Assembly: GCA_037349315.1 (NCBI GenBank)
Contig: JBAIAC010000033.1
Location: forward strand, 28,166,001 to 28,230,000
Direction: 5' to 3'
DNA from: Chelydra serpentina
Lineage: Eukaryota > Chordata > Testudines > Chelydridae
Length of the DNA: 64,000 nt
Shown: positions 10,451-22,359 of the stretch, piece after piece
Numbering within the stretch: position 1 is the stretch's first letter
Layout: the number at the start of each line of letters is the position of its first letter
The notes under the pieces: generated by a model
Databases searched by the model: none
The model's input: only the letters and a program-made list of their open reading frames with translations
What the model was told of the DNA's origin: nothing
Made by a program: the position numbers and the translations under genes

Positions 10451-13400
10451 TTTTATTAATATTTTGATATTTCTTTCCCTGGATCTATTCTTTCCATTGT
10501 ATTGTTGACGTCTCTCAGTCCAGATTTCAGAGGACAATGATGAAAGCCAGAGTATATGATTCCTGCTTAAGCGAAGCGCTGGCATATTTCCGGACTGAAT
10601 CTAAACTTAATTGGAAAGGCAAATGGATATTTCTGGCAGAAGCAGACCTTGGCTGTCATAGGCTTTGCCAACTTTAGTTTAACAGAGAAGAATGTGTGTG
10701 GGCACCATTGTTTGGTTTCCATTTTAAAAAGAAAATTAAAGGCATATTTCCTCCAGCTGTAGATTTGAAGGATGATTTACAGACCAGAAGACGACAATAT
10801 AGGACTTTCAAGCCTTTGTAAATCAGGGACATAAGAGTCAGACTGCATCTTAACTACGGCACATAGATGCCTGTGCCATGCTGTTTAAATGCTATTTATA
10901 TGCTGCCTATATAGTACTTCACCCTTGTATTGTTATTCACCTGTGATTTCTTCTTGCAAATTCCTTACTACTATTGAGCAGATGAACATTTCATTTAGAG
11001 TAATGGGGGCAATTTGTATCCAAATGCAAACCCAATGAAATTAAGCTTCGAAGGTTCATGAAGAGAGGTGAAGGCTGTTTGCTCAGCTGTACTCTGAGAA
11101 CCCCAGTCATCTCCACTTCCTTCATGACTCCCACAAGCAAGATACCCTTGAGATGTTCCCCTTAGAACTTTACATTTGTGGAACAGAAACTTCCAGGACA
11201 ATTGTGTAGAAGTTGATTTGCTTCCAGCTTCAGTGAACCAAACCTCTTCTTCCCCTTTTAGACCTGAAACATCATTTCAAACTGACTACACTCCATGGGT
11301 GTCATTAATAGATTGATAATCTGCTATCTGAAATCCGTCTTTCTTTTATAGTCAATATAAGTTTACCAGTCGGAAGGATGTTTCTGTAGAAGCCAAGAGA
11401 TTTTAAGCAAGCCCTCTGCAGTCTATTGTCTCTCCCTCTAGTTCTCATAGCTAGAAATTTCTGCAGCCAGGACATAAAGGAACAGACTCCAAATGAAGGT
11501 GGCAGGCCCACACCTTAAATGGAGAAAAATAACGTACAACAAGAACAATCTTCCTCTCTCATCTGGAATTGTAAACATTTATTGCAATGATCTTCAAAGG
11601 AATGCACAGGATAAAACCTTGTGCTTTTCACAAGTAAGGGTCCCCCAAAGTTAAGTGAGTCTGAAATGCCATTTATGGTCAAAAAAGGCTAAAGCTTTTT
11701 TTTTTTTTTCCAGTTCAAACTGATTTCCACGGTATAGAGAGTGGGAAACTCATGCCCCCCCAAGAAAGCCGCACCCACAACAAACTCCCCTTAATGAATG
11801 GATTAATTATGCGGACTTCATTAACTCTTTAGCTCCCCTGGTGGATCATCACAAACCAATGCCACTTCCTCAAGCTAAGCAATTGTCCTGGGTCTTTTGA
11901 CAAGTTCCCCGGGCCTTATTTGAACAGGATGTATTTTGGAGCTTTTATGGCTTCACAGACAAGTGTGTTGCCTGTACAGGTGAGGAATCATTTCAGTTAA
12001 TGTTATTTTAAAAAGTTGCAGTTTCTCAAAATTAGAGTAAAAGCCTCTGATAGCTGGTTGACTAGGCTCTAGTGCTCTGGTCTATTGCCTAGAAATTTGC
12101 ACGCTCTCTTCATGGATTACAGCAGAACTGTAAGCACACCGTTCTCATGGCGGTGGCACGATTGTTTTGAAACTAGGCAGATCTTCTGTGTTTAGTTTTT
12201 GGCAGGTTTTGTGTTTTTGGCTGGCAGCCACGTTTACATGTGTTTAGTTTAATTGACAGCCCTGGTCAACATTGCAGATCCCAGGCAGGTACGACTAATC
12301 CTGACAAGGCAAGGCAGAAACAGACAACAGGCTCCTTCCAGCTACCCAACGTTTCTTGCCCCTTAAGAAAAAGAAAGCCAGTTTGATTCTGCAATAACAT
12401 TTCAGACCTGTGATTTATACTTTTGACTGATTGCACCTTCGTAAATAGACCACACCCTTCTTATGACAGCCCTCTTTAGTAGCCAATTATTCAAGGTGCC
12501 CTGCGTAGGCTGTTGCAAACAAGCGGTATTATGATTGGCTTTGATGCAGTAGAGAGACCAGTTACAGTAGCCTTGTATGGGTGTCAGAGCAGAGAAACAG
12601 CCTTACCAAGTCCACAGTTTTTGGACCGAAGACTTGAAAGTACGAGCAGTGCACACCAGCCTTCGATTTGAAATATAAGAGACATTCCAAAAGGACATAT
12701 AGTGAAATTTATATAAGCCACAGTTAGGTTTAACCTCCTAGTCCTCGTGAGTCGTTCAGTCATGATCTCAGGAGAGCAAAGCATAAAGGCACGACAGATA
12801 CAAGAGGAAAAAAGATAAGCATATGCACCAAATGATGCGAGCTCACTAGAGATAATGATAATTCCTGGGAACCTCAGAAAGTTTGCAGTTTCAGATAGCA
12901 TAAGCATTCACAGTAATTATCTATCTATCTGGTGCACTTAATCATAGAGGACCTCACCTACTATATTATTCATAATATATTCCTTCTCATATTATTGTTA
13001 TCTATATTACAATCATTTCCAAAGGAATTCTCAAACTTTTTCTCCAAGTGTCTTATATTTTGACCAGAGTTGCTCAGAGAAGGGGTAACTTCAGAAAAAG
13101 GCACACAATGCATGCAAGCTGTGAACCTTTAGTTGATTCTCTTATTTCCAGTTCTCTGATGGAGAAAGAGTAATCACACTGTTACATTCTAGCAAGGGCA
13201 GGCTCTTACCACAGCAATGTGTCATGCCTAAAAGAAAGATGAGAGGAGGAAAACTAGCATGGCACCTGGGGGCAAATGGGGCTGCCATCCAACCTGCATT
13301 TATGTGCGAGTTTTCCAGAGCTTCACGTTTACTCAGTCGGACACTGAAACCCTATGATATGCCGGGGAGGAGGATTGCAGTGAATCCTGACATTCTCCAG

Positions 13401-14849
13401 ACTGCAGAGACAGTTACCAGTAATGTCTCTGTAGAGGAGCATCTTTAAAACAGTTGTAAAGCCAGGGATGATCGCTGAGCGCTGCTATTTAGCATGGGGG
13501 ATGAATTGGAGAACATCCCCGTCTTCTATTTTTAATGGGGCTGCAAGATCAGGTGCTATTTTGGGGTGGGACTATGTGGTTCCAAACTTTCCAAGAGGAA
13601 TTTCCAAGATGGGAATAGCCCTATTTTCCTCCTTCAACGGGTCTTTAAGCTGTGCTGTATTAGTTCATCAGCTTCAGACTTTGATTTGGCATGGCTACAT
13701 TGTGCAGCTGTAGCAGTCATATTTACTGGCCTGGAACTAATTAAAAATGAAATATTTTAGATCAGTCATAGTGAGCACGGCCAGATTTACAGCGATAATA
13801 CAAGGAAACTTAAGGAGCACAGTGACCTAGCCCTTTAAAAATGTTGTTCCTTCTATACGGTGATGCTACCTACAGGCCAGTTGGGCTGCTCTCTTATAAC
13901 ATCGTGAGTACAGAAACCTGCTGTTATACACCCTCATGCTGGTTAGCGTGGGCGTTTAAGGGGGTGCAGTAGTTGCCAGACTCCAGGTTTACAGATGGAT
14001 TGTCATGGAAATCTGCCTGCTGAGATAACTCTTTTTTTATTTTTAGAGCAGGACACATCTGCCAAGCTCCGTCGTCAGCTTTAGACGAGACAAGTTGAAT
14101 TAAAGTCAGAGGGGAATGCGAACGCCAGAACAAAATGAGGACAGTGAGAATAATAGAAAAAAACTAGATGATTGAAACCAGCTCGGAAGAACCCATATGC
14201 CTGCTATGTGACAGGTGGGCTGTTTCAAAGACCAACAACGTCCTGTGGAAACTGGGTTACCCAAAACTTGGAGAGACAGTTATACATTTCGTGGGTCTGT
14301 CCAAAGTCCAGCTCAGCTTGCAGGTGAGTTGAAGTGAGATCTGGCACAGAGACGTCCTTTGGGTATTACGTAAATATCCCCACGCCTCCAGCAATGCTAT
14401 CCCTACTGCTGGATCACTTCCCCTTCACTCTATGTCCCGCTCATCACTGTTTGTTTACAGCACCTTTCACTAATAGGTGCTAACTTTGTACCTGGACCAC
14501 GTTGAACCAAGCTCAAAATGTAATGAAAAATAATGACCTCTGATGCATTATTATTATTACTTGTTGATTCGCTTATTTATTTATTTGGGTGTATAGACAA
14601 AGTTAAAAGAGCACCTATCCTGCTTTCTCCAGCATGCATGCGAGAAGCTACCTGCGAGGCCATTGCAGTATGCTCCTTTAAACCGCTTCCAAAATCTCTT
14701 CACTTGTGCATTGATCTCTACAAAGCACTTGAAGATGGTTAGGCAGCTGCCGTGCTTTGACTGTTGGCAATTACACTAATAATAATTGTCTCCCTGCTAC
14801 CTTGAGCCACCATCATCTGTTTTCTTGTACCCAACTGGTTTTCTCTTGT
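10451..14849. other. Unassigned, largely repeat-free sequence, 4.4 kb
   Basis: The sequence has mixed composition, with a T-run at 11696-11710. I see no gene. The longest frame is a 107-codon minus-strand frame at 12584-12907 that is hydrophobic but matches no family I know. There is little that I recognise as transposon, which makes this one of the less repetitive parts of the window. Confidence 0.5.
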
Positions 14850-14991
14850 TTTATAGATTGTAAGTTCTTTGGGGCGGAGACTATATTTTCATTATACGTG
14901 TGTATAGTGTCTAGCACAATGGGGCCTGATAGTTGACTGACTCCTCTATGTGCTACTTCAATACTAATAAACAAAGAAGAAGAAGAAGTAA
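14850..14991 (+). mobile_element. L2-like LINE/SINE 3' tail
   Basis: TAGATTGTAAGTTCTTTGGGG begins the segment, followed by GTGTCTAGCACAATGGGGCCT and a simple-repeat end (AAGAAGAAG then TAATAA). This is the typical 3' end of an L2-type element or a SINE sharing its tail. A sister copy lies at 35295-35475 and antisense copies at 44358-44462 and 57963-58100. Confidence 0.7.
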
Positions 14992-16096
14992 TAATGTTGT
15001 ACTTTAAGTGCTCCTGACACTCAAAAGTAGAAAGCTGAACTATACGCTGTCATTGGATATGGCATTAGTTTTCCAGTGCCTAGCTGTTACAGTCTGGTAC
15101 TGTTAAATATAGGAAAGCAATCTTTCATTCTCAGAGTCTCTTTAGGTTTATAAAAGAGTTTGTAGCGCTCTAAAGCCCCAAAATAAAAACCAATTGTGTT
15201 TCTGTCCCTCATAGAATAGAACTGGATTTCATACAGTGCTTTTTAGCATTAGAGCACTGTAAAAGCAATGGCTTAGATAAACTGATAGTGCAGGCAAATG
15301 TGGCAGTCATCATAGGCCCTATAATAGTTTACATACAGCCTCAGACTTTAGAAACCTTTTAAAACGAGAGAGACCAGGGCAGCAAAGATTCTGCCTAATC
15401 AAAACATGCCATGGGATCGTTAACTTTCTGCTGGGGGTAGCCAGCAGAGATGGACAGAATAGCCCTCAGTTTATCACCTCATCCTAGGACAAATAAATGC
15501 CAAATCAAGCTTTATGGTTAGGAAATGGTACATTAAGCATAAGGGTAAAGTATGCTCTGCATTTTCTACAATGGGTTCTACTCCACCACAGCTTAATGTT
15601 ATCATTAAAATGATTTAATTGGCACCTCGGCTAAGAAGCGCTGTAAGTGACATATTCACGACCTACTCTGTGTCCATACACAGTATCTTGAGTGCTTGAA
15701 TAAACATTTTGTAGGCACAGCTCTGAAGGAATTTCCATTAACCTGCATTTATTTCATGGGTGCTGGCCAGCTCTTGTATATTACCGACAGAGCAAGCAAT
15801 GTCTTCTATCAAATTGAGGGGTTGTAAACAGAATACATATTAATAATGCGGCAGGAATCTGACTAGATACAACATTTTGGTTCATGCATATGAAAGTCTT
15901 GTGGAAAGTTTGCTTATAATCAGCAAGTGAATTCTTTAGTTAATGTTTGAAATGAATAATAGGACAGGAAAAAAATTAAAAAATCTCTCTCCCAAACACA
16001 CGCACACTTTAATTCTTGCAATATTAGACTTCCCAGGGACAGATTCTTTCCCCACCCCGGGTAGAATAGGCCTCAGCCAGAGCCTATTAGTTAGAA
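14992..16096. other. Unassigned sequence, 1.1 kb
   Basis: No recognised gene or repeat. The 131-codon plus-strand frame 15943-16338 runs from here into the hAT element at 16097, which argues against it being a gene. Confidence 0.5.
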
Positions 16097-16439
16097 CAGG
16101 GGTTCTCAACCTTTTTCTTTCTGAGGCTCCCCCAATATGCTATAAAAACCTCAATGGCTCAGCTGTGCCACAACGACTGTTTTTCTGCATATCCAGTAGA
16201 TTAAAACCAGGGCTGGTGTTCACGGGTAGCAAGCAGGGCCCCCACCGGGATCCCTGCAAAGCTAAGTTGCTCGGGCTTTGGCTTCAGCCCCACGCAACTG
16301 GGGCTTGGGCTTTCTGCCCGGTGCCCCAGCGAGTCTAACGCTGGCCTGCTCTCTGGTTTATTTTGGCAGACCCCCTGAAACCTCCTCGTGGGTCCTCCCT
16401 GCCCCCTGAGGGCCCTGGGCCCCGGGTTGAGAACCACTA
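16097..16439. mobile_element. Non-autonomous hAT element with 8-bp target duplication
   Basis: The left end CAGGGGTTCTCAACC and the right end GGTTGAGAACCACTA are imperfect inverted repeats. The flanks are AGTTAGAA (16089-16096) and TGTTAGAG (16440-16447), 6 of 8 identical, as expected for the 8-bp duplication made by hAT transposases. The 343-bp interior is GC-rich and codes for no transposase, so it would have needed an enzyme supplied in trans. The short frames running through it are not genes. Confidence 0.78.
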
Positions 16440-16446
16440 TGTTAGA

Positions 16447-16483
16447 GAGTCTTTCCATTGACTTCAGTGGGCTTTGGATCAGG
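16447..16483. repeat. Half of the small fold-back repeat
   Basis: AGTCTTTCCATTGACTTCAG followed by TGGGCTTTGGATCAGG matches the right arm of the fold-back elements at 8314 and 31279. It directly abuts the hAT element. The left arm is missing. Confidence 0.5.
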
Positions 16484-18446
16484 ACATGATCATGAACATG
16501 CAAAAGGTGTCAAATCAGGCCTGGCACAGTCCAATGTATGTACCAAATCTAATAAGGATGAACCAAATTCTCAGGTCCTTGGTCAGTTTCTGCTCAGTTT
16601 TTCCTCTGGCAAAACTTCCACTGATTTCAGTGAGGTTTGGATGAGTTTGCACAGAGTAATATACAGTAAGACAAGGTCTTGGGCTGGTGGAAGTTGGAAC
16701 TGTCATCGGTGGTTTAGTTATGTTTGCTAAGCACCTGAAAACTGGAGTAATGATCTGAACCTCTTCCAAAGCCTGCAAAGCTGGGATGGAAATTTTCATG
16801 AAAATAGGCTTCAGTCTGAGATTTCTCACTCCTCCCAATTTCACCTGAATTAGCAAAGCTCTGAAAACAACTTTTAACTCGCATACTGCTGGCACTTCCG
16901 CTTTTGATCCTGCCAAGAAACAGAAATGGAGAGACAGGAGAAAACTGGAGGTGAGCCTGAGCCACAAAGGTTTAGATCTAGACCTGGATCCAAACTTTGC
17001 CAAAGTTCAGGAGTGTTTTAATCCAGAGTTTATATTTAGCCCTTTCTCCAGATGTGGAAAAGCCATAAAATTGGGATTTAGATCTCCCTCAGAATTTGGG
17101 TTGGGGTTTGGGGTTAGGAAATTCTCTAGCAAAATTGAAAATTAGGTTTTTGGTGGGGTTTTTTAAGAGTTACCTTTATGTTGCCAAAGGAAGGCTTTGA
17201 TTCAAGATGTGGGTAAAGTTTTATCTGTTCTTTGTCTTTGTTTTTCCAAACTGGTTCATCCAGCCCTAGTGCTCTCTTTATTATTCTGTTAGCTAGAGCA
17301 GGTAGAGAATTTAAGAAACTGATTCATGAATGCTTCCATGAACAGAGTGCAAAGTTTAGTGAGCAATGATTTCTAAGGTCATATAATTCATTACTCATGA
17401 GCACTTGCCTAATCTCCAGATATTCATGGAAGTGGTCACAAATCCGATACATTTTATTATTTTTACCAATTTTTATTCAGCCGCAAGTTTGCTCCAGAAA
17501 GTGCATTATTTGTGATTTACTCTTTGTCATTCTCTACTTTTAAGAGTTTCGATCATTCAATCAGGGAACAGAAACAATATCATGTGATTTAAATGACCAA
17601 TACACACTGCAAATATTGACTAACAAAACCTTAAAGTAAGCAGTTCACAAACACACCCATAGAGTGGCAATTGTTTGTCCAAACTGTTCAGTGAATATGT
17701 TCAAATAATGAATATTTTAACAAGAAAACAGGACTGGTCCATGAATGAGTCACATAAGGGGAACAGAGCAAAAACTGAAATGAATATTATTTGCAAGAAA
17801 TAATTTGAAAAACTCTAATCTAGCCTATCATACCTGTGTTAAATAATATGCTGATGGATGCTCTAGACATTTTTTAACTGGAAGTACACACAGGATTTTC
17901 TTTTTTCATTTCCTTTCTCTAATTTCCAACATTTTCTGATTTCCAAATACTGAAATTGGCTTGGATGGATATTGTGCTGCTTATATTATTTTTCTGTTTT
18001 TAGAGTACAAAATAGCCTGTTTTGGGGAATAGATGTTTTTCAGTCTTTTAGAAAATCTGCATATTTTATTATGTTTTGTATTCCAGAGGAATATTTCTCC
18101 AGATATGTTCACACATTTGCTGCAGCCACCCCTTTGGGTTAATTTCCAAAAGGCTATACAAGTGATTTGCTTTTAGAGAGGAATTGGTCAGCTAAAAAAA
18201 TTAATAATTATGTTGTAGCTGATGTAAAAACTAAATATATCAGAGGTGAGGTGGAAAACATCAGCAGAGAAAGACCCGGAGAACTGCAAGGATAAATGAT
18301 CCGGAGAAGGAGGAAAACAGCTGTTTTAGAAAGTCCAGCTTTTAACAAACATACAACAGTTCAAAAATTACAAAGATAATTTTTCTCTATGTACTTCAAA
18401 TGACTCTTTGTAGAAAAGCTGTGGTGGCTTGTGTGTGCGAACAGTC
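16484..18446. other. Mostly unassigned sequence, 2.0 kb
   Basis: A segment near 16605-16645 (CAAAACTTCCACTGATTTCAG) resembles another short palindromic sauropsid repeat. The 162-codon minus-strand frame 16515-17003 has no domain and its middle overlaps sequence of repeat-like texture (repeated GATCTAGACCTGGATCC-type phrases near 16976). 17160-18440 is AT-rich with nothing recognised. Confidence 0.45.
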
Positions 18447-18569
18447 TAGGGTGACCAGATGTCCTGATTTTATAGGGACAGTCCCGATATTCGAGGCTTT
18501 TTCTTATATAAGCGCCTATTGCCTCCTACCCCCATCCCAATTTTTCCCACTTGCTATATGATCACCCTA
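18447..18569. mobile_element. Short hAT-type MITE, TAGGGTGACC family (copy 1)
   Basis: The left end is TAGGGTGACCAGAT; the right end GATCACCCTA is its imperfect complement. The flanks GAACAGTC (18439-18446) and GAAAAGTC (18570-18577) match at 7 of 8 positions. The interior has GGGACAGTCCCGAT (a small palindrome) and CTTTTTCTTATATA. The family recurs at 22934, 44853 and, truncated, at 39668. It is too short to encode protein. Confidence 0.88.
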
Positions 18570-20356
18570 GAAAAGTCTGTGCCTCTGCTGGACAGAGTCT
18601 TCCCAACCTGTCATCTTTAAAGGCAGGGTGGCTGGACCCTTTAAAGGCGAGCTCCACCTGTGAGAAGATCAACTCACCTCCCCTGGTGGGAACATGATTT
18701 TGATCATGTGATGGGAAGGTCATGTGATTAATTCAGGCCTGGGGAAGGTAGAAGAGGAAAGAACAGACTCTGGAGGGAGTCCCTGGGGAAGAGAGCTCAA
18801 GTGGGAGTTTAATATTCCATCTACAAGGACTGCAAATGCCAGACAGGACAGAAGTCTGGGAAGTTATAGCAGGCTTGAGGAAGCAGATGGAGGTGAATGA
18901 GTGGTGACCTAGCTCCAGGAAAGAAGGCTGGGGACTCCTGATTTCCAAAGAGTGAGACTGTAGGGCGCTGCTTCCAGTTCTGGGAAGGCGGGCAGGGTGC
19001 TCCTGATTCAGGAAGAGTGACATTGAACTGGGGTTGGGGCCTGGAAGGCCGATGTATGGAAGGAATACATATATTGGACCCCAGAAAGAGTGTTTTTAGT
19101 TACCTTTTGAACTGTGTGGAGTTCTTAATGGGCCCTGAGCAGGAGGGGAAACAGAGGCAGGGCACCACAGAGCCACTCCCTGGTCATCAGGGGGAGGCCA
19201 CCTGTCTACAGGCCAAATCTCCAAAAATGTGTGTGTGCAACAGTATGCCCACACTTTTATCAGATGCTCAGATATCTCACTGCATGCATATGCAAGCTGA
19301 GGATTGTATGCACATATACTTGTGTGTTGGTGTGTACATTTTTTCATAATCCTGCTTTACTATGTAGCCGTATATTAGTTTCTAGTGGGTAAATGATCAG
19401 AACTTCTCCTTAGCATCCTTAAATAGATACTTATGTTTTTGGAGCCAAAGGTCAAGAGTTTTGTTTTCCATGCAGCATATATGTGATTAACTGATGATCG
19501 TGACATGCATATGTGTATATATATACACACAGACACACAGAGCAATAGATTCCCCCATTGTTGTGCATATCATCATCATCCATGTTATGTTTTCCTTTTT
19601 TACCACTGAATATCATGCTGGCTAGTGCTTGAGAGACAGTTCAAATAAACTGCATCCCTCCTTTTAAACATCTGCCTTATCAGGTCTGTCAGATCAGTAC
19701 AGTTTCCTCCAATTTGGTTACTGAAACTAAAATTAAAAGTCTTTCCCAACTGGAAAACTAATTTTGAAATACATTTTTAATCCCGGAGCAATCTTTTACA
19801 TGCGAGCCTAATTATCTCCTTTTAAGAAGACATAATTAAGTGCCCACATGACAGATGCTCAGTTTCTACAAAGCATCTCTGCGGCAGACAGACATCATTA
19901 TTAATGCAATTCCTGGAGGTGCAGGCAGGAGAATAAACTGGTTGTCATTTGAACATCATCAGTATAATGATCACCTGACTAGTGTACGGTTTGTTTCAAA
20001 TGAAGCAGACAAGGGAGGAGAGCAACTTTTAATGAGAGCAGCAGAGAGGATACTGCAGGGTACACCTGACTTGTGTCTTCTTCGTTAACGATATGTGGCA
20101 GTAAGGAAAGGCTGGCCTATATATGGACACATGAGACGAATAAAACGAAAAGGGTCTTAAAAGTGTGTTCTAAGAAATTCTGCTTAATCAAGGAGTTGGA
20201 ACCTTGAGCAATGGGTGAGGGGGGTTGATTTTTTTCTTTTATCTAGAGCTTTGTTTTTATTTCAGGCAGTATACGGGCAGTTTACTTCGGTTTTATTTAC
20301 CCCTGCAACAACATTTGAGGTCATGAGTTAACCTAACTTACTCTGGCATACAGCTG
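18570..20356. other. Mostly unassigned sequence, 1.8 kb
   Basis: 18600-19200 has a purine-rich texture with phrases such as CCTTTAAAGGCGAGCTCC and TATATTGGACCCC, the latter also found at 39528-39541; it may be a decayed LTR or other dispersed repeat, without visible ends. A TATATATACACACAGACACAC run lies near 19516-19540. The last part, 19690-20090, looks repeat-free and is listed separately. Confidence 0.4.
19690..20090. other. Candidate conserved non-coding element (no homology test possible)
   Basis: This 400-bp stretch lacks recognisable repeats in an otherwise repeat-rich neighbourhood. It contains several AT-rich motifs of the homeodomain type (CCTAATTATC near 19807, CATAATTAAG near 19831, CATTATTAATGC near 19895) and a GATCACCTGACTAG segment. 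A 77-codon frame runs across it, but without a domain. The call rests on texture alone and is an inference. Confidence 0.25.
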
Positions 20357-21050
20357 TGTGACAGGTCGGACTCACCCCTGAGGCGCCTCCTGCTGGTTCG
20401 TCCGGGGAATTAGCTCACCAGCCTCTGGGGCGCCCTCTGCAGGCCGGTGATCCACCTGACCACTCTCTGGCCCAGTGTCCCTCCCAGGACCCGGTGCCCC
20501 TTTAACTGGGGTGGCTTCCCTCTGGCAGTACCCCCCAGATCTGGATCTCCCTTCCCCAGGGGAACCCCCAACCCACTATCCCCACCTCACCTCAGTCGTA
20601 GGCTACTGCCAGTCACCAGCTAGCCCCCGTGGCCTGGGGCAGACTGCAGTATCAGCCACTCATCACAGGCAAAGGGGGTTTGGACCCTGCCTCAGCCTAC
20701 CTGTGGGCTTCCCCCGCAACCCCAGTACCTAGTGGGGCCTAACCCTAGGCCACAGCCTGGGGTTTTCTCAGGCCGGAGCTCCCCCGCTCCCTTAGCCTTT
20801 CTCCAGCCCTGCTCCACTCAAGGTACCCTGCTTAGCCCTTGCAGCCAGGCCCTTCTCCCTTTACAGGCAGAGAGAGAGTCTCTGCTCTTGGCTCACTGCC
20901 CACTTATAAGGGCCAACTGAGCCTTAATTAGGGCGTGGCCCCAGCTGAGCCTGGCTTCCCACTCAGCCTGGGGCTGCTTGCTCCAGAAATAGCCCTCTCC
21001 TGGGCTGTTTTCAGCCCCTCAGGGCAGGAGTGGGGTGCCACCCCGCTACA
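20357..21050 (-). mobile_element. Solo LTR (694 bp), minus orientation, 5-bp target duplication
   Basis: The segment starts TGTGACAGGTCGG and ends CCACCCCGCTACA, so it has TG...CA termini. It is flanked by AGCTG on both sides (20352-20356 and 21051-21055), a perfect 5-bp duplication. Orientation is inferred from a TATAAG box (on the minus strand at about 20902-20910, some 145 bp from that strand's 5' end) and from the minus-strand 3' end GACCTGTCACA, similar to GACCCGTCACA of the LTR at 48045. It is GC-rich, which explains the open frames at 20475-20732 and 20732-20920. There is no internal retroviral sequence next to it, so it is a solo LTR left by recombination. Whether it is Ty3/gypsy or endogenous retrovirus cannot be told from an LTR alone. 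Confidence 0.8.
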
Positions 21051-21070
21051 AGCTGCCACAGTAATTACAT

Positions 21071-21378
21071 AGCTTGTGTGTGTCTACACCTTGCTCCTTG
21101 TGTTGGTGATGCATGTGTCCTCACCAGTAGCGTTTGTGTCGATTGTACTGTCAGTGTGAGGCATTGAGGGATGGCTCCTGAAAGCCAGTAACAGTCAACA
21201 TAAGCAACTCAGTATCTTCACTGACACTGCGTCGACCAAACTACATTGACCTGGATTCTGCGTTGCTCGTGGAGGTGGAGTTATTAAGTGAGCATGGCAG
21301 GGCAGTTACATCAGTGGGAGTGAAATTTAAGGGTAGACTGCCTTGAATTGACCTAAGGGTAGAGTAGATCAGGGCCTC
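21071..21378. mobile_element. Candidate DNA transposon of the GTCTACAC-terminus group
   Basis: The left end GTGTGTGTCTACACC and the right end GGTAGAGTAGATCAGGGCCT are approximate inverted repeats. The sequence between contains GTCGACC and similar motifs also present in the element at 21413. No clear target duplication. Boundaries are approximate. Confidence 0.4.
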
Positions 21379-21412
21379 AGTCTTTCTTTGTTTTTGAAAT
21401 GCACAGTGTCTG

Positions 21413-21676
21413 AGGGCTTGTCTACATTACCCACTGGATCAACGGCCAGAGATCGATCCAGCGGGGGTCTAGTCTAGACGTGATAAATCGACTGCTGAGC
21501 GCTCTCCCATCAACTCCGGTACTCCACCAGGGCGAGAGGCACAGGTGGAGTCGACGGGAGAGCATCAGCTGTCGATTTACCGCAGTGAAGACACCACGGT
21601 GAGTATATCTAAGTACGTCGACTTCAGCTACGTTATTCATTAGATCGATCCCCACCCTCCAGTGTAGACCAGGCCT
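21413..21676. mobile_element. MITE of the GTCTACAC-terminus group
   Basis: The terminal inverted repeats are AGGGCTTGTCTACA and, from the other strand, AGGCCTGGTCTACA (11 of 14 identical). The interior is rich in TCGA/CGAT motifs, for example GATCGATCC, GTCGACG and CGTCGACTTCAGCTACG. The last motif also forms the hairpin in the element at 55485, so both belong to one family. An unambiguous 8-bp duplication is not visible; TGAG is present at both ends (21411-21414, 21676-21679) but overlaps a GA repeat. Confidence 0.7.
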
Positions 21677-21890
21677 GAGAGAGAGAGAGAGAGAAGTGAA
21701 ATACATTTCAGCCAACTCACTGAAAAACATAATGATTGAGATTTTTCAAAGTTGACTAGGGGTTTAGATACATGGCTCTCATCAATTTTAATTTGAACGT
21801 GTATTTAAATCCGCTAGAAGCTCCGTAAATATTAACCATATTCCAACATTGGATATTCATAGAAATAGGTGAAGAACTAGTTACAAAATT

Positions 21891-22030
21891 AGGCCTTGAT
21901 TCAGCAGAGCACTAAGCACATGCTTGAGTCACATTGAAGTCAATTGGATTTAAACACATGCTTAAATGCCTTAGTGAACAGAGAGGGACTTAAAAATGGA
22001 CTTAAGTGCTTTATTTGACTGGGACCTTAG
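21891..22030. repeat. Palindromic dispersed repeat (GATTCAGCAGAGCAC...AGCACATGCTT type)
   Basis: The left arm has AGGCCTTGATTCAGCAGAG and AAGCACATGCTTGAG; the right arm has ACACATGCTTAAATG and GGACTTAAGTGC, then TTGACTGGGACCTTAG. The arms are partly complementary around CATTGAAGTCAATTGG at the centre (about 21932-21947). I recognise the type as a short palindromic repeat common in sauropsid DNA but cannot name it. Confidence 0.5.
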
Positions 22031-22359
22031 CACCTTTTTTGGGGGTAGTGTATCATTTGAGATCTGAACCTAGTTTCCTTCAAATGCATTTGTTATTTAC
22101 AAATGTTTGTGAAATAGTTCAGATGATGGGTTATTTGCAAATGGTTCAGTTCCACTATCTGCTAATCGTGTTGTGTGATTAGTCACCTAAATCACATAGT
22201 ATAATTTCTGCTCCCCAATCAGATGACTGAAATACGTTGAACCAGAGAATAGCACATTTTCTGGCGCAAGTTTTCCAACGAATAATCATTCACCTTAAAG
22301 CCTTTGGGAAGCTGTGAATATATTAATAGACATCTAGCAATTGTTAGAATACTCTGAAG

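Noticed and set aside
16515..17003. 162-codon minus-strand frame as a gene
   Set aside because: No domain; the opposite strand is also open over parts of it. It starts in sequence resembling short palindromic repeats and continues into repeat-like phrases.
20475..20920. Two adjacent Pro-rich plus-strand frames as exons
   Set aside because: Both lie in the solo LTR at 20357-21050, antisense to its inferred direction of transcription.
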